Shown: positions 1 through 9,282 of the stretch, in pieces | Position numbering within the stretch: the first letter of the stretch is position 1 | How the letters are laid out: each line of letters begins with the position of its first letter | Assembly: GCA_003602285.1 (NCBI GenBank) | Contig: QZVU01000011.1 | Location: forward strand, 1-40,439 | Length of the DNA: 40,439 nucleotides | Source: Arthrobacter frigidicola | GTDB lineage: Bacteria; Actinomycetota; Actinomycetes; Actinomycetales; Micrococcaceae | Direction of reading: 5' to 3' | Notes under the pieces: model-generated | What the model was told of the DNA's origin: nothing | The model's input: the letters and a program-made list of their open reading frames with translations, nothing else | The model's database searches: none | Translations under genes and position numbers: made by a program

Positions 1-77
1 GTCAGCTCGCCCATCTCGCCCGGTCCCGCGCGGCCGAGCCGGTCCCCGCGGCCGCCGAATGGAGAACCGTCCAGTGA
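1..77 (+). CDS. 3' end of an upstream coding region (partial)
   Basis: The frame starting at base 3 is open from the window edge to a TGA at 75-77 and encodes 24 residues rich in Ala and Arg, ending AAEWRTVQ. The TGA overlaps the GTG proposed as the start of the next gene (GTGA at 74-77). The same stop/start overlap occurs twice more in this cluster, at 6022 and 6660. That makes a real upstream gene, translationally coupled to the glycosyltransferase, more likely than chance. Too little remains to name a product. From context it should belong to the polysaccharide cluster. Confidence 0.5.
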   Translation, partial: QLAHLARSRAAEPVPAAAEWRTVQ

Positions 78-1384
78 CCGAAGGCACACCCTACCCCTCA
101 CGGGATTGCGATGAGACTGTTCTCGACCTGTTTCCCGCAATGGAGAGCACCGTACTCCCAGACTGGTCAGGTGCGCGATGGATCGGCGTCCTCGACCTCG
201 AAAAGCTTGCCGGTGTAAGCAGCCTCAGGCTGAAGAACGCCGACGGCTACAGACGGGCACGGTTGCTGATACGGCAGGGACGTTCGGTGCGTGGATTCGT
301 CGACGTGGAGACTTCGGGCGGCGTACTCGATCGAAGCGTGCTCGAGGAGGCAATTGGCTCCCTTCCAGCAGCACCGCCGTCCAGGCCCAGATCGATCGCG
401 CCCACCATCACGGTCGTTGTCTGCACACGCGACCGGGCTCCCATGCTGCGTCCAGCCCTCCGTGCGATCCTTGCGCTGAATTATCCGAACTTCGACGTGA
501 TCGTTGTGGACAACGCCGCAACGACCGATGAGACCCGCGAGATGGTGCGACGGGAGTTCGAAAGTCCGCGTCTGCATTTGGTCTCCGAACCGGTCCCAGG
601 GCTTTCACATGCCCGGAATACGGGGCTTCGCCATGCCCGAGGGGACATCGTCGCGTTTACTGATGATGACGTTGTCGTCGATAAGCAATGGTTGTGGGAA
701 ATCGCTGAGGGCTTTGAACGGTCGCCGCGTCCCGCCTGTGTCACGGGCCTGGTGGCTTCCGGTGAGGCCCGTTCCCCTACCCAGGCGTACTTCGAGAATC
801 GGGTCAGCTGGTCCAAGAACGTTGTTCCGAAAGTGTTCTCCCTTGCGGAGCCACCGGAGGAACTTCCGACATTCCCATTCTGTATAGGGAATTTCGGGAC
901 AGGCGCCAATTTCGCCCTTGATCGGCTGCGTGCCGTGGCCCTCGGTGGGTTCGACACTGCGTTGGGTGCTGGCACTAGAACGCGCGGTGGGGAGGATGTC
1001 GACATGTTCACCCGGGTGATCTTTCGAGGCTATTCGCTTGTAGTGCAGCCTTCGGCGATCGTCTGGCACCGCCACCGCGACGGTCTTGAGGATCTGCGGG
1101 CGCAGGCGCGCGGTTACGGCATTGGCCTCGGTGCATGGATAACGAAAATCGCCCTTAATCCCCGCACGGCCTGGTGGGCCCTCATGAGGAGCCCTCTCGC
1201 CATCCGGCGCCTCCTAGCGAACTCACGGCAGGTACCCATCGGCGCAGACGCTCCGGACTCCACGGCCGGAGACCAGTGGGACGTGGAGATGGCGAAGGTG
1301 GGGCGGCTGGAACTGTTTTCGGTGGCGCGTGGTCCCTTCAACTACCTGATTCAATCCTGGACAGACCGGAGGCATGCCCGGTGA
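74..1384 (+). CDS. Family 2 glycosyltransferase
   Basis: A 436-residue protein predicted to transfer a sugar from a nucleotide-sugar donor at the cytoplasmic face during exopolysaccharide assembly. After about 110 N-terminal residues that match no fold I recognise, a GT-A domain begins with TITVVVCTRDRAPML. The metal-binding acidic motif is FTDDDVVVD (DDD at about 197-199). The later GGEDVDMF and WHRHR segments match the acceptor and catalytic side of GT2 enzymes. I chose GTG at 74 because GGAG lies nine bases upstream and the codon overlaps the preceding stop; an in-frame ATG at 59 would add five residues and lacks a ribosome-binding site. The next gene starts 57 bases downstream. The family is clear, but donor and acceptor cannot be read from sequence. 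Confidence 0.88.
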   Translation: MTEGTPYPSRDCDETVLDLFPAMESTVLPDWSGARWIGVLDLEKLAGVSSLRLKNADGYRRARLLIRQGRSVRGFVDVETSGGVLDRSVLEEAIGSLPAAPPSRPRSIAPTITVVVCTRDRAPMLRPALRAILALNYPNFDVIVVDNAATTDETREMVRREFESPRLHLVSEPVPGLSHARNTGLRHARGDIVAFTDDDVVVDKQWLWEIAEGFERSPRPACVTGLVASGEARSPTQAYFENRVSWSKNVVPKVFSLAEPPEELPTFPFCIGNFGTGANFALDRLRAVALGGFDTALGAGTRTRGGEDVDMFTRVIFRGYSLVVQPSAIVWHRHRDGLEDLRAQARGYGIGLGAWITKIALNPRTAWWALMRSPLAIRRLLANSRQVPIGADAPDSTAGDQWDVEMAKVGRLELFSVARGPFNYLIQSWTDRRHAR

Positions 1385-1441
1385 TGCTTCCGCGAAGTCC
1401 GAGATCCCCTGAGCATCCGTCTTTTACGAGAGATAAGCCCT

Positions 1442-3709
1442 GTGAACCGGTCATTGACTAATACCGTGCGTCGCCGAGGTAGGTCCAGCTTCAGTGAATG
1501 GGCCGGCTCAACCTACCGACGCGACGCGCCCGGGCTGGCATTTCGGCCCCTTCCGGGGCAGCCGATATTCCCCGCCCAGAGAACCCTCGAGCGCCTGCTT
1601 GCCGCCTGCGGATTTGCCGGTGCTGTGATGATCCTCATCGATTTTGGCGGTTTCCTTGGTGCTGTGTTCAAGCTCTTGGTGTGGCTCATCCTGCCTGGGT
1701 GGACCGTCCTGCGTCGCCGTCCCCCCGCCGATCTGGTTGCAGGAACCGCCTGGATTCTTGTCGCCGGCGCCTCGGCTGCAGCCGGTCTGTCCCTCCCTTT
1801 GGTGTGGCTTGAACTGTGGCATCCTCGTCCTGTTGCCGCTGTGGTCCTGATTGGTGCCTCGAGTCTCCTGGTTCTCCGGCCGGCCCCCGCGCCAGCAGTT
1901 CTTCAGGTATCGAGTCCATCCTCTGGAAAGCGCGGCGGCCGGCACCGTCAGCGTATTTTCCGGCCCCTGCTTCCATGGCTCGTACTAGGCGTTTCGCTGC
2001 CACTGTGGGCTCTCAGCCTAGCGATCATGGGTAATGGACCACTTGGTGATTTGGGGCTGCTTACGGAGTTCCCCGCCGTCTGGTACGTCGCACTAGCCTG
2101 CGTTCTGGGCGTAGCTATTTGGGGGGTCTGCGCTAGGTGCGTCTACCCATCCCCTCTGATGGCCGCCTCCACCGGTGGGCTCGTCGTCATCCTTTACTCA
2201 TCGGCGAGCCTCCTTGCGGAGGTGCCCAGGCTTCCGTGGACTTACAAACACATTGCCGTGACCGACTTCATTGTTGCCAACGGCCGGGTCGATCCCTCAA
2301 TTGACATCTACAACAGATGGCCGGGGTTTTTTTCGGGGAGCGCCTTCCTCGGTGAGATGACCGGATACCACAACGCCCTTGCCTACGCCGCATCGGCGGA
2401 AACCGCCTTCGCCCTAGTCAACCTTGTCCTCATGCTCGCCATCGTCCGCGCCCTCTCTGACAATTCCCGGGTTCAATGGACAGCCACCCTTGTCTTCGTC
2501 CTCTCCAACTGGGTAAATCAGAACTATTACTCTCCCCAGGCGTTCGCCTTCACCCTTTATCTGACCGTCTGCCTGGCCTGCTTCACCTATCTGCGCGGCA
2601 CGCCAGTCACCTGGGTCGCCTGGGTGGAAGAGAAACTGCGCCTACTCTCCCGAGGATCCGCTCCAGAGGCCCATCACAGCCCGCAACAGCCTGCCGGGCC
2701 CCGAGTGATCACAGTCATCCTGGCCGTCTACGCCGTGCTGGTGGTCAGCCACCAGCTAAGCCCATACCTCGCCATGCTCGGTCTTGTGCCGCTTTTCGTC
2801 TTTGGGTACTTCCGGCCGAGGTTGCTGAGTCTGGCCTTCGTCGTGATTACGCTGCTCTACCTGATTCCAAACTTTGAATTCATTGAGGAAAAGTACGGGA
2901 TTTTTAGCGGGATCGATGTGGTCTCCAACTCGAGCAACACGCCTGAGGTCCAGCCAGCCACCGACAGGGCAAGACTCGTGGCGTATGCGGCGCCGGTGCT
3001 CTCCCTCATCACCGGTGGATTGGCAGCGGCCGGGTATGTGAAGCACATGCTAAGGGGCCAGGTGCGCATAACGCTGATGGTTGCGTGGCTTTCCTTTGCA
3101 CCGCTCCTTGGGCTGCTCGGACAGTCCTATGGGGGCGAAGCGCGGTTCCGTGTCTATCTCTTTGCACTTCCGTGGCTAGCCATCGGTGTCGCTTGGCTGT
3201 TCTGGTCCGGCCCGCGGAGCCGCCGGGCAATGGTTGGTGCCGCCGCCTCGCTCACCGCGATGGCAGCGCTGTTTACTGCGGCCTACTTTTACATGGAGGC
3301 CACCTACCGGGTCATCAAAGAAGACGTTGTCGCGGGTCAGTGGCTCGATGCCCGGGTTAGAGAGGAGGATCTGGTCTTCGAAACCAACTTCTTCTTCCCG
3401 CTGCTTATCGGACCCAACTATCCCGGCTACCTTGAGTGGGGTAAGAACACTCCGCTCGCCGAGATCATCTTCGATTCGCCAGATGTATGGGCCAAAGATG
3501 TCGAGGCGCTTGCCGACACGGTGAGGGACACAGATACTATCTACGTCGTTTTTTCGGACACGCAGAAGCGCCACGCTGTCAACCAGTACGGACCGAAAGA
3601 CGCGCAACGATTGTTTGGGCTTGAACGCGAGCTGGCGACTGCCCAAAATGCTGAGAACGTGTTCGACAATGGGGCCGTCCGAATTTATCGGATTTCGGCT
3701 TCGCCATAG
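1442..3709 (+). CDS. Large polytopic membrane protein, Wzy-like or GT-C-like candidate
   Basis: A 755-residue integral membrane protein with roughly 14 to 16 hydrophobic segments between residues 55 and 620, followed by a soluble tail of about 130 residues. A loop after the seventh or so segment contains DIYNRWPGFFSGSAF. The general plan (many helices, long loops, soluble tail) suits a GT-C glycosyltransferase or a polysaccharide polymerase. I see no diagnostic catalytic motif, so the role is inferred from position between a GT2 and a secreted glycanase. The start is GTG with a weak GAGAGA upstream. The TAG stop ends at 3709, 20 bases before the next likely start, so the genes are probably co-transcribed. 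Confidence 0.75.
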   Translation: MNRSLTNTVRRRGRSSFSEWAGSTYRRDAPGLAFRPLPGQPIFPAQRTLERLLAACGFAGAVMILIDFGGFLGAVFKLLVWLILPGWTVLRRRPPADLVAGTAWILVAGASAAAGLSLPLVWLELWHPRPVAAVVLIGASSLLVLRPAPAPAVLQVSSPSSGKRGGRHRQRIFRPLLPWLVLGVSLPLWALSLAIMGNGPLGDLGLLTEFPAVWYVALACVLGVAIWGVCARCVYPSPLMAASTGGLVVILYSSASLLAEVPRLPWTYKHIAVTDFIVANGRVDPSIDIYNRWPGFFSGSAFLGEMTGYHNALAYAASAETAFALVNLVLMLAIVRALSDNSRVQWTATLVFVLSNWVNQNYYSPQAFAFTLYLTVCLACFTYLRGTPVTWVAWVEEKLRLLSRGSAPEAHHSPQQPAGPRVITVILAVYAVLVVSHQLSPYLAMLGLVPLFVFGYFRPRLLSLAFVVITLLYLIPNFEFIEEKYGIFSGIDVVSNSSNTPEVQPATDRARLVAYAAPVLSLITGGLAAAGYVKHMLRGQVRITLMVAWLSFAPLLGLLGQSYGGEARFRVYLFALPWLAIGVAWLFWSGPRSRRAMVGAAASLTAMAALFTAAYFYMEATYRVIKEDVVAGQWLDARVREEDLVFETNFFFPLLIGPNYPGYLEWGKNTPLAEIIFDSPDVWAKDVEALADTVRDTDTIYVVFSDTQKRHAVNQYGPKDAQRLFGLERELATAQNAENVFDNGAVRIYRISASP

Positions 3710-3729
3710 TGGCTGGCGGGGGGATCGGT

Positions 3730-4530
3730 GTGAAATTCTGCTTTGGTGCGGCGGCGGCCCTGGCCGTTACTAATATTGGCCTGTTCGGCTGGTCAGACAC
3801 CAAGGGCGCAGCCATGCCGGCGGATGACCTGCTGGGCTGGAAACTGACTCACACCCAAGATTTCAGCGTACCTGCGGCGGCCGGGCAGGTGAGAAGCACT
3901 TATGGCGAGGACGTGCACGGCTATTCGGGGCTGACGGATTCCTCCGGGAACGGACTGTATACCCCCGAGGTGGTGCTGTCGGTGTCCGGGGGATCCCTTC
4001 GCTACTTCCTCCACACAGCAGCCGGGGTCCCCCGGGTAGCTTCCGTGGTTCCGTTCGGATACGCAGGACAGACCTACGGCCGGTACTCCGTTAAGTTCAG
4101 GTCCGATTCCCTTCCCGGCTACAAGATCGCATTCATGCTCTGGCCGACCAGCGATGACTGGAATGAGGGGGAAATTGATTGGCCCGAGGGCAATCTCAAC
4201 GAGCATATGTACGCCGCGTCGGCGATCAAGGGATCGCTCTCCACTGGAGAGATGAGATTCGACCCGATCCGCCGTGCCTATTCCTCGAGCGACTCCTCGA
4301 CATGGCATATCGCAACAACTGAGTGGACCCCAGGCAAGGTTCGCTGGTTTTGGGATGGACAACTTGTGAGCGAGACCTTCCAGGCGCAGGGCGTCCCGAC
4401 GACGGACATGCGCTGGACCCTGCAGGCAGAGACGGAGCTGGGGGGCGAAGCGATGGTGCCCCACCCTGATACCTCCGGCTATTTGGAAGTGGATTGGGTG
4501 GTCCAGTACGCCTACGCGCCCGACGGTTAG
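3730..4530 (+). CDS. Secreted GH16-like glycanase of the polysaccharide cluster
   Basis: A 266-residue protein with an N-terminal hydrophobic signal segment (KFCFGAAAALAVTNIGLFG), so it is probably exported. The body resembles the concanavalin-like fold of family 16 glycoside hydrolases. The key motif is EIDWPE, matching the ExDxxE catalytic signature with E148 as nucleophile, D150 and E153 as acid/base. Aromatic strands before it (YGRYSVKFR) and after it (WHIATTEWTPGKVRWFWDG) are typical of the family. GTG at 3730 follows a G-rich stretch; an in-frame GTG at 3709 overlaps the previous stop and is an alternative. Glycanases of this type in polysaccharide clusters trim or release the polymer. 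The substrate is unknown. Confidence 0.82.
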   Translation: MKFCFGAAAALAVTNIGLFGWSDTKGAAMPADDLLGWKLTHTQDFSVPAAAGQVRSTYGEDVHGYSGLTDSSGNGLYTPEVVLSVSGGSLRYFLHTAAGVPRVASVVPFGYAGQTYGRYSVKFRSDSLPGYKIAFMLWPTSDDWNEGEIDWPEGNLNEHMYAASAIKGSLSTGEMRFDPIRRAYSSSDSSTWHIATTEWTPGKVRWFWDGQLVSETFQAQGVPTTDMRWTLQAETELGGEAMVPHPDTSGYLEVDWVVQYAYAPDG

Positions 4531-4684
4531 GCCGCAGCAGGCTGGGTGGGCAGTCGCCGAGTAGCCCCTTGGATGTGAAATCGCTGACGGCGCGGACGGC
4601 GGGGGATGCAACAGGCAGCCCGGAAGATGTCGCTTAGATTTATAAAGACAGAATGAGCATCAGTTTCGGGAAGGTGGAGAACGC

Positions 4685-6025
4685 GTGAGTGTGGTGGAAG
4701 GCGATCAGAGTGTTTCCAACAGCCGGGTGTATCCGCCCAACATCCATCCTGTGGTTGCACGGGCCTTTAGTGCCCTTGAGGACTCAGGTAGGCCATGGGT
4801 GCTGCTGCGCGGGGAGGAGGATTTGTCCCGACCGACGGGAGACGTGGATATCCTCGTAGCCCCTTCGCTTCTGCCCATCGTTGACGGCATCTTGAGAGAA
4901 GGCGGCCTGCACCGGGTGCATGCTCCCGGCCACGGCAGCCACCGATTTTACCTCGGCCTCGATGAGGAGGGACCTTGGATCAAGCTCGATATCGTCTCGG
5001 ACCTCACCTTCGGGCCGCTTCAGCAGTGGGTCACTCCCTTGGCAGGAGACTGCTTGGCGCGGCGGGTGCGACGGGGTTCATTTTGGCTTCCTGCCCCAGC
5101 GGACCAGGCGTGGCTGCAGATCCTCCATCTGGTTATGGACAAAGGACGCATTCCCGCGGACCGAGTCCCTGCCGCTAGGCGTGCCGGTGTGGCCGCAGCG
5201 GAACAGGATGCCATTGCCCGCCTAATTGACCAATGGACCGGCTCAGGTACTGCGTCCCAGCTGCTGAGGATGGTCCGTTCGGGCAGCGGCGAGCCGGCCG
5301 CGCAATTGGGCAGACATATCCGCAGGGCCTGGACAAGGAGCACCCCTGCGCCCGTCATTCGGCGAATTGTGGTCAACCGGATTCAGCGGCTGGTCAGCCC
5401 TACACTGGCTGGCCGGAAATCGAGAGGCCATGTGGTGGCGGTGCTGGGCCCCGACGGCGCCGGAAAGACAACGCTGCTGCGCGGCATTGGATCAGGGTTC
5501 CCCCTTCCGGCCAAGTACATCCACCTAGGTTTGTGGACGACGAGCGCGCTCGACCCCATCCTCGCCCGGATACCCGGCGGGCGGCTCGGCAAAAAGGTTC
5601 TGCGGCTCCTGAAGGGGGGGGCCGCGGCCCGGTACCACCGTCGGCGCGGCCGCCTCGTACTGTTGGACAGAGCCGCATACGATGCCCTGCTGCCCGGATC
5701 TGTCGACCTTTCCCTCGGTGGCCGAATATCGACTGCTCTAGCCTTCCGGCTCGGACCGACGCCCGACGCGGTTCTTTTCCTTGACGCGCCGGGCGAACTG
5801 ATGTTTGCCCGCAAGGGGGAGCATTCGCCCGAGGTCCTCGAGGGCTGGAGACAGGCCTACCGAGGCCTTGCCGAGCAATTGCCGAATGCTTGGATTCTCG
5901 ACGCGCGCCAGCCCGAGCAGCTCGTCCAGCGGCAGGCCACGAACATTGTATGGCGCAGCATGGTTAATGGCCCACCCACTCCTGGCCGGCGCACCGGTCG
6001 GAGACTCCCGGAAACCGCGGCGTGA
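4685..6025 (+). CDS. Nucleotidyltransferase-like / thymidylate-kinase-like fusion protein
   Basis: A 446-residue two-part protein. The first 200 residues include LLRGEEDLSRPTGDVDILV and later KLDIVSDLTFG, resembling a nucleotidyltransferase fold with a GDVDIL acidic motif. The second part holds a Walker A loop, GPDGAGKTT (about 254-262), then LLDRAAYDALLPG and LDAPGELMFARKGE, which look like the DR and lid regions of thymidylate kinases. It may phosphorylate a sugar or other small substrate; thymidylate synthesis is unlikely given its place among polysaccharide genes. GTG at 4685 follows GGAG by about eight bases. Its stop overlaps the next start (GTGA at 6022-6025). The 154-base gap before it, with an AT-rich patch near 4636, may hold a promoter. 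Confidence 0.75.
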   Translation: MSVVEGDQSVSNSRVYPPNIHPVVARAFSALEDSGRPWVLLRGEEDLSRPTGDVDILVAPSLLPIVDGILREGGLHRVHAPGHGSHRFYLGLDEEGPWIKLDIVSDLTFGPLQQWVTPLAGDCLARRVRRGSFWLPAPADQAWLQILHLVMDKGRIPADRVPAARRAGVAAAEQDAIARLIDQWTGSGTASQLLRMVRSGSGEPAAQLGRHIRRAWTRSTPAPVIRRIVVNRIQRLVSPTLAGRKSRGHVVAVLGPDGAGKTTLLRGIGSGFPLPAKYIHLGLWTTSALDPILARIPGGRLGKKVLRLLKGGAAARYHRRRGRLVLLDRAAYDALLPGSVDLSLGGRISTALAFRLGPTPDAVLFLDAPGELMFARKGEHSPEVLEGWRQAYRGLAEQLPNAWILDARQPEQLVQRQATNIVWRSMVNGPPTPGRRTGRRLPETAA

Positions 6026-6663
6026 CGACCTCCGAACGAGCCTACCTGCCAACAGGCGATACAGAGGAGAATCAGGGGCATCCGTTGCGGCTGAACCTTC
6101 AGCTGTGGAGGCTGCTTGACTGGCGGTTCCTGCTGCCGGTTCTTGAACCGCGGAGCGTTGGCTATGCGGGTGCCATAGACCGAGACACCAAGGCGGCCCT
6201 CGGGCTGCTCAACGCGCAGGCTTCACCTATTCTGCCGGGCGGGGAGGGCGCCTCAGTGAAGAGTTTTCACGTTGTCCTGGTCTCCTCCCCCGACCGGCAA
6301 CTGCTCAGGGCAGCCGCTGCGGCCGTGGAACCCGGTGGATGGATCTGCGTTCAGACGCGGAGGTCCATTCCAAGCCGCTCCCGTCCCGGAACGTTGGCAG
6401 GCGTTCGGCGCGCGCTGGTACGCGAGGGCTTTGGCGAGGTGCGCATCCACTGGCATGCCCCGGGCCTTGCGTTACCGTCCCGCATTGTTGATGCCGGTTC
6501 GACAACAGCCGTCCGGAACACTCTCTCCCGTCATCACACTGTCCGCTTCGGCCGGGTGAAAGCAGCCATCGGCACGGTCATCCTGGCCTTGCGCTTGTTC
6601 GGTGTTGCCATCCCCGAGGGCACGGTGACCGGCAGCCGCCCGGTACGCGGAGACACCCAGTGA
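6022..6663 (+). CDS. Methyltransferase-like protein of the polysaccharide cluster
   Basis: A 213-residue protein. The middle part (FHVVLVSSPDRQLLRAAAAA, VEPGGWICVQTR, ALVREGFGEVRIHWHAPG) resembles the last strands of a class I SAM-dependent methyltransferase. The usual glycine-rich SAM-binding loop is not evident: the expected position reads VGYAGAIDRDTKAALG. It may therefore be a divergent or inactive relative that supports its neighbours. It overlaps the preceding stop and the following GTG by four bases each, so it is almost certainly translated together with the flanking kinase-like genes. The function is not established. Confidence 0.6.
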   Translation: MTTSERAYLPTGDTEENQGHPLRLNLQLWRLLDWRFLLPVLEPRSVGYAGAIDRDTKAALGLLNAQASPILPGGEGASVKSFHVVLVSSPDRQLLRAAAAAVEPGGWICVQTRRSIPSRSRPGTLAGVRRALVREGFGEVRIHWHAPGLALPSRIVDAGSTTAVRNTLSRHHTVRFGRVKAAIGTVILALRLFGVAIPEGTVTGSRPVRGDTQ

Positions 6664-7664
6664 ACTTTGTAGATACTGTCCTTAGGGAGCACCTCGGCGC
6701 CGAGGAGCTTGGGCGGCATGGGATCGGCCGCAAGTGGGCCAGCGTCCTGCTCACTCCGCAGTTCGTCACCTCCCGCCATGTTGTGGCGTTGATTTTCCCC
6801 GTTGGGTCCCCCCGGCCTGCGCTCGTCGTAAAGGTTCCGCGACGGCCCGGCGACAACAAGGGTGTGCAGCGCGAAGCCGACATGCTGCGCCGGCTGGAAG
6901 GGGAAGGGGTGGCGGGGATCCCTAAGGTCGTTACAGTCTTCAATGTGGGCGCCCACACAGTGCTGGTGGAAACAGCGTTGACCGGTTCGCCGCTGGATCC
7001 GGAACTGGTGGTTGAGGATTTCACCCAGGCCGTGCGAGCCGGGGAGGAGTTCATCGCCGGATTGCCCTGCACTATACCCGCCGCGGAAAACACCGATTGG
7101 TACGAGCGGACCATCGGACGCCCGCTGCGCCGCATGACGGGCCTGCTGCCCGGGGATGCCGAGCTGGCCCTTCTCGTCGAGCGCACCCATGCGCAGCTGG
7201 CGCCCCTTGCCGGAGACGCACTTCCCGCAGTCTTCGAACACGGGGACCTGAGTCACCCGAACCTCTTCCTGCAGCCCGACGGCTCACTCCAGGTCGTCGA
7301 TTGGGAACGGTCCTCCCCCGATGGCCTGCCCGGGCTTGACCTTGTATTCTACCTCCAGTATCTCGGCGAGTCCCTGGCTGGCGCCTACACCCGGCAGAAC
7401 CAACTAACGGCCTTCGATGAAGCATTTGGGACCGGAGGGTGGGCGCTTGACTCCCTGCGCCGTCACCTGCACGCCAGGGACCTCAACGTAGACCTTCTGC
7501 CCTCGCTGATCCTCGCGACGTGGGCCCGGTCCGCCGCCACCCTCGCCTACCGGCTGGCTGGCGAGGACGACCCGCGGCAGGGGGAAGAGTCCCTTCGGGC
7601 CGCGATTGCCGGGGATCGGGATTTTTGGCTGTGGCGGCACCTTGTCAGAACCGGGCAGCGATAG
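6660..7664 (+). CDS. Aminoglycoside-phosphotransferase-like kinase
   Basis: A 334-residue protein of the APH/choline-kinase superfamily. It shows an N-lobe lysine strand (ALVVKVPRR), the catalytic loop HGDLSHPN at about residue 193 and the metal-binding VVDWE that follows. These are the Brenner-type motifs of small-molecule kinases. Located in a polysaccharide cluster directly after the methyltransferase-like and kinase-like genes, it more likely phosphorylates a sugar or lipid-linked intermediate than an antibiotic. The GTG start at 6660 overlaps the preceding stop (GTGA). It is the last plus-strand gene of the cluster and converges with the flippase gene 46 bases away. Confidence 0.82.
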   Translation: MNFVDTVLREHLGAEELGRHGIGRKWASVLLTPQFVTSRHVVALIFPVGSPRPALVVKVPRRPGDNKGVQREADMLRRLEGEGVAGIPKVVTVFNVGAHTVLVETALTGSPLDPELVVEDFTQAVRAGEEFIAGLPCTIPAAENTDWYERTIGRPLRRMTGLLPGDAELALLVERTHAQLAPLAGDALPAVFEHGDLSHPNLFLQPDGSLQVVDWERSSPDGLPGLDLVFYLQYLGESLAGAYTRQNQLTAFDEAFGTGGWALDSLRRHLHARDLNVDLLPSLILATWARSAATLAYRLAGEDDPRQGEESLRAAIAGDRDFWLWRHLVRTGQR

Positions 7665-7710
7665 CGGGACGAGGCGGGCGGTCGCCCATTTCTTATCCCG
7701 GTTTTTGGGT

Positions 7711-9213
7711 TCAACGTCGGAGAACGAGCCGGATGAGCTCGTCGTGAAGGGATGTGAAGGCGAACCGGAGGATTGCGTAAACGGCCCCCACGCCAGCCGT
7801 GACGACAGCGAGAAGGGCAGGGATGCCGTCGCCGAGCGGTAGCGCGAGCATTGCGAGCCCCACGGCAGCAACGGCAAGACCGCAGACAAGCCCTGGAACG
7901 ACGGCCCCCAGCAACAGCAGCGCCCGCAGCCGCATGACCCGTGCGGCCACCGCCTGCATCCCGAAGGCGAACAGCAGCGCGGCGGCGCACTGTGCGGCGG
8001 CCACACCCACGATCCCCCACCCGGTGGCGTACATCAGGAGCGGCACCAGGAGGACAAGCCGGACGAGGGAGATGCCGATCGACAGTCCCGGCCGACCTAG
8101 CGCCTTATAGACATCGTTCGCGCCCGCACCCAGGGACCGGACCGCGGCGTATATCGAGAGGAAGACCAGCGGCAGCACTGCCTGTCCCCATTGATCGCCG
8201 AACAACACCGGAACCAGCGCGGGAGCGACAACCGCCAGGCCGACCCCGGCGGTGACACCGTAAAGGGACTGGATCTGGACACTCTTGAGGTAACCGCCTC
8301 GAAGCCGTTCGGGATCGCTGCGCGCCCGGGAATAGAGCGGAAAGGTCACCGTCGACAGCAGGAAGAAGACATTGATGATCAGGAGCTCGGGCAGGCGGAA
8401 GGCGAGGGTGTAGTAGCCAAGCGCTTGTGCGCCCAGCAGCAGCGCAATGATGATGTAATCGACGTCGAAAATGAGCCGGGCCAGCAGGGTGCTTCCGGCG
8501 GCCGGAGCACCGAACGATAGGTTCGCGTGGAGGGCTTCCCTGCGTGCCCGCCAAATCTGCCAGGGGACGTCGCCCGGCAACAAGAGCCAGCAGCAGAGCG
8601 CGTACGCGATCGTCCCGGCCACGGTCCCCACAGCGAGGGAGAGTGCCCCGTAGTCAGCGAATGCAAGGCCCAGAGTGAGCGCCCCAGTGACAACCGAGCG
8701 GACAATCACCGCCACGGTCAGGCGGGGGAACAGGAGATCGCGGCGCAGGAGCGCCTCGGGGACCGCAGCCAAGGCGGAGCCCAGCAGGGAGACGGCCAGC
8801 ACCTGGACCAGGACCTCCACTTCCGGCCGATCGAAGACGGAGGCGGCCAGCGGGGCAGCTACGACAGCGCCTACCGCGAGTGAACCCCCCACCACGGCGG
8901 TGATCAACAGGGCGGCTCGTGAGTTCTCCCGTGAAGGCTTCAGGTACACGAGGGCCTGCGCGACGCCGGCATCGGCGATTGTCTCCCCATATGCCATCAG
9001 GACGAGCGCCAACGCGACGAGGCCGTACTCTTCGGGGGACAGCAATCTCGCCAGCACCACGATCGTGACAAGGACGATCACCCTGCCGATGGAATGTGCC
9101 AGCCCCTGCCACATAGCCCCCTTTGCACCGGCCCGTGCCAGCGCGCCGGGGCTATCCTGGGACAAAGGAGCAGCTCTGAGGCTCGAGGCATGCGGAACTA
9201 TCGCTACGCACAC
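7711..9213 (-). CDS. Wzx-type polysaccharide flippase
   Basis: A 500-residue membrane protein of the MATE/MVF-like polysaccharide flippase family. The N-terminal pattern AMWQGLAHSIGRVIVLVTIVVLARLLSPEEYGLVAL is characteristic: a first helix followed by the LSPEEYG turn. About 12 to 14 membrane helices follow through to the C terminus. It should move lipid-linked oligosaccharide from the cytoplasmic to the outer face. The start is GTG; an internal ATG 34 codons later (ATG TGG CAG) is a possible alternative. It lies 69 bases downstream of the GT4 gene on the same strand, so the two probably form one transcript facing the plus-strand part of the cluster. Confidence 0.9.
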   Translation of the reverse strand: MCVAIVPHASSLRAAPLSQDSPGALARAGAKGAMWQGLAHSIGRVIVLVTIVVLARLLSPEEYGLVALALVLMAYGETIADAGVAQALVYLKPSRENSRAALLITAVVGGSLAVGAVVAAPLAASVFDRPEVEVLVQVLAVSLLGSALAAVPEALLRRDLLFPRLTVAVIVRSVVTGALTLGLAFADYGALSLAVGTVAGTIAYALCCWLLLPGDVPWQIWRARREALHANLSFGAPAAGSTLLARLIFDVDYIIIALLLGAQALGYYTLAFRLPELLIINVFFLLSTVTFPLYSRARSDPERLRGGYLKSVQIQSLYGVTAGVGLAVVAPALVPVLFGDQWGQAVLPLVFLSIYAAVRSLGAGANDVYKALGRPGLSIGISLVRLVLLVPLLMYATGWGIVGVAAAQCAAALLFAFGMQAVAARVMRLRALLLLGAVVPGLVCGLAVAAVGLAMLALPLGDGIPALLAVVTAGVGAVYAILRFAFTSLHDELIRLVLRR

Positions 9214-9282
9214 AGTCCGGGCACGGCCTGGGTGCCGGTGCGGTCCTGTCGTTCGCGCGGATCTCCCATAGCATTCCCGCCT

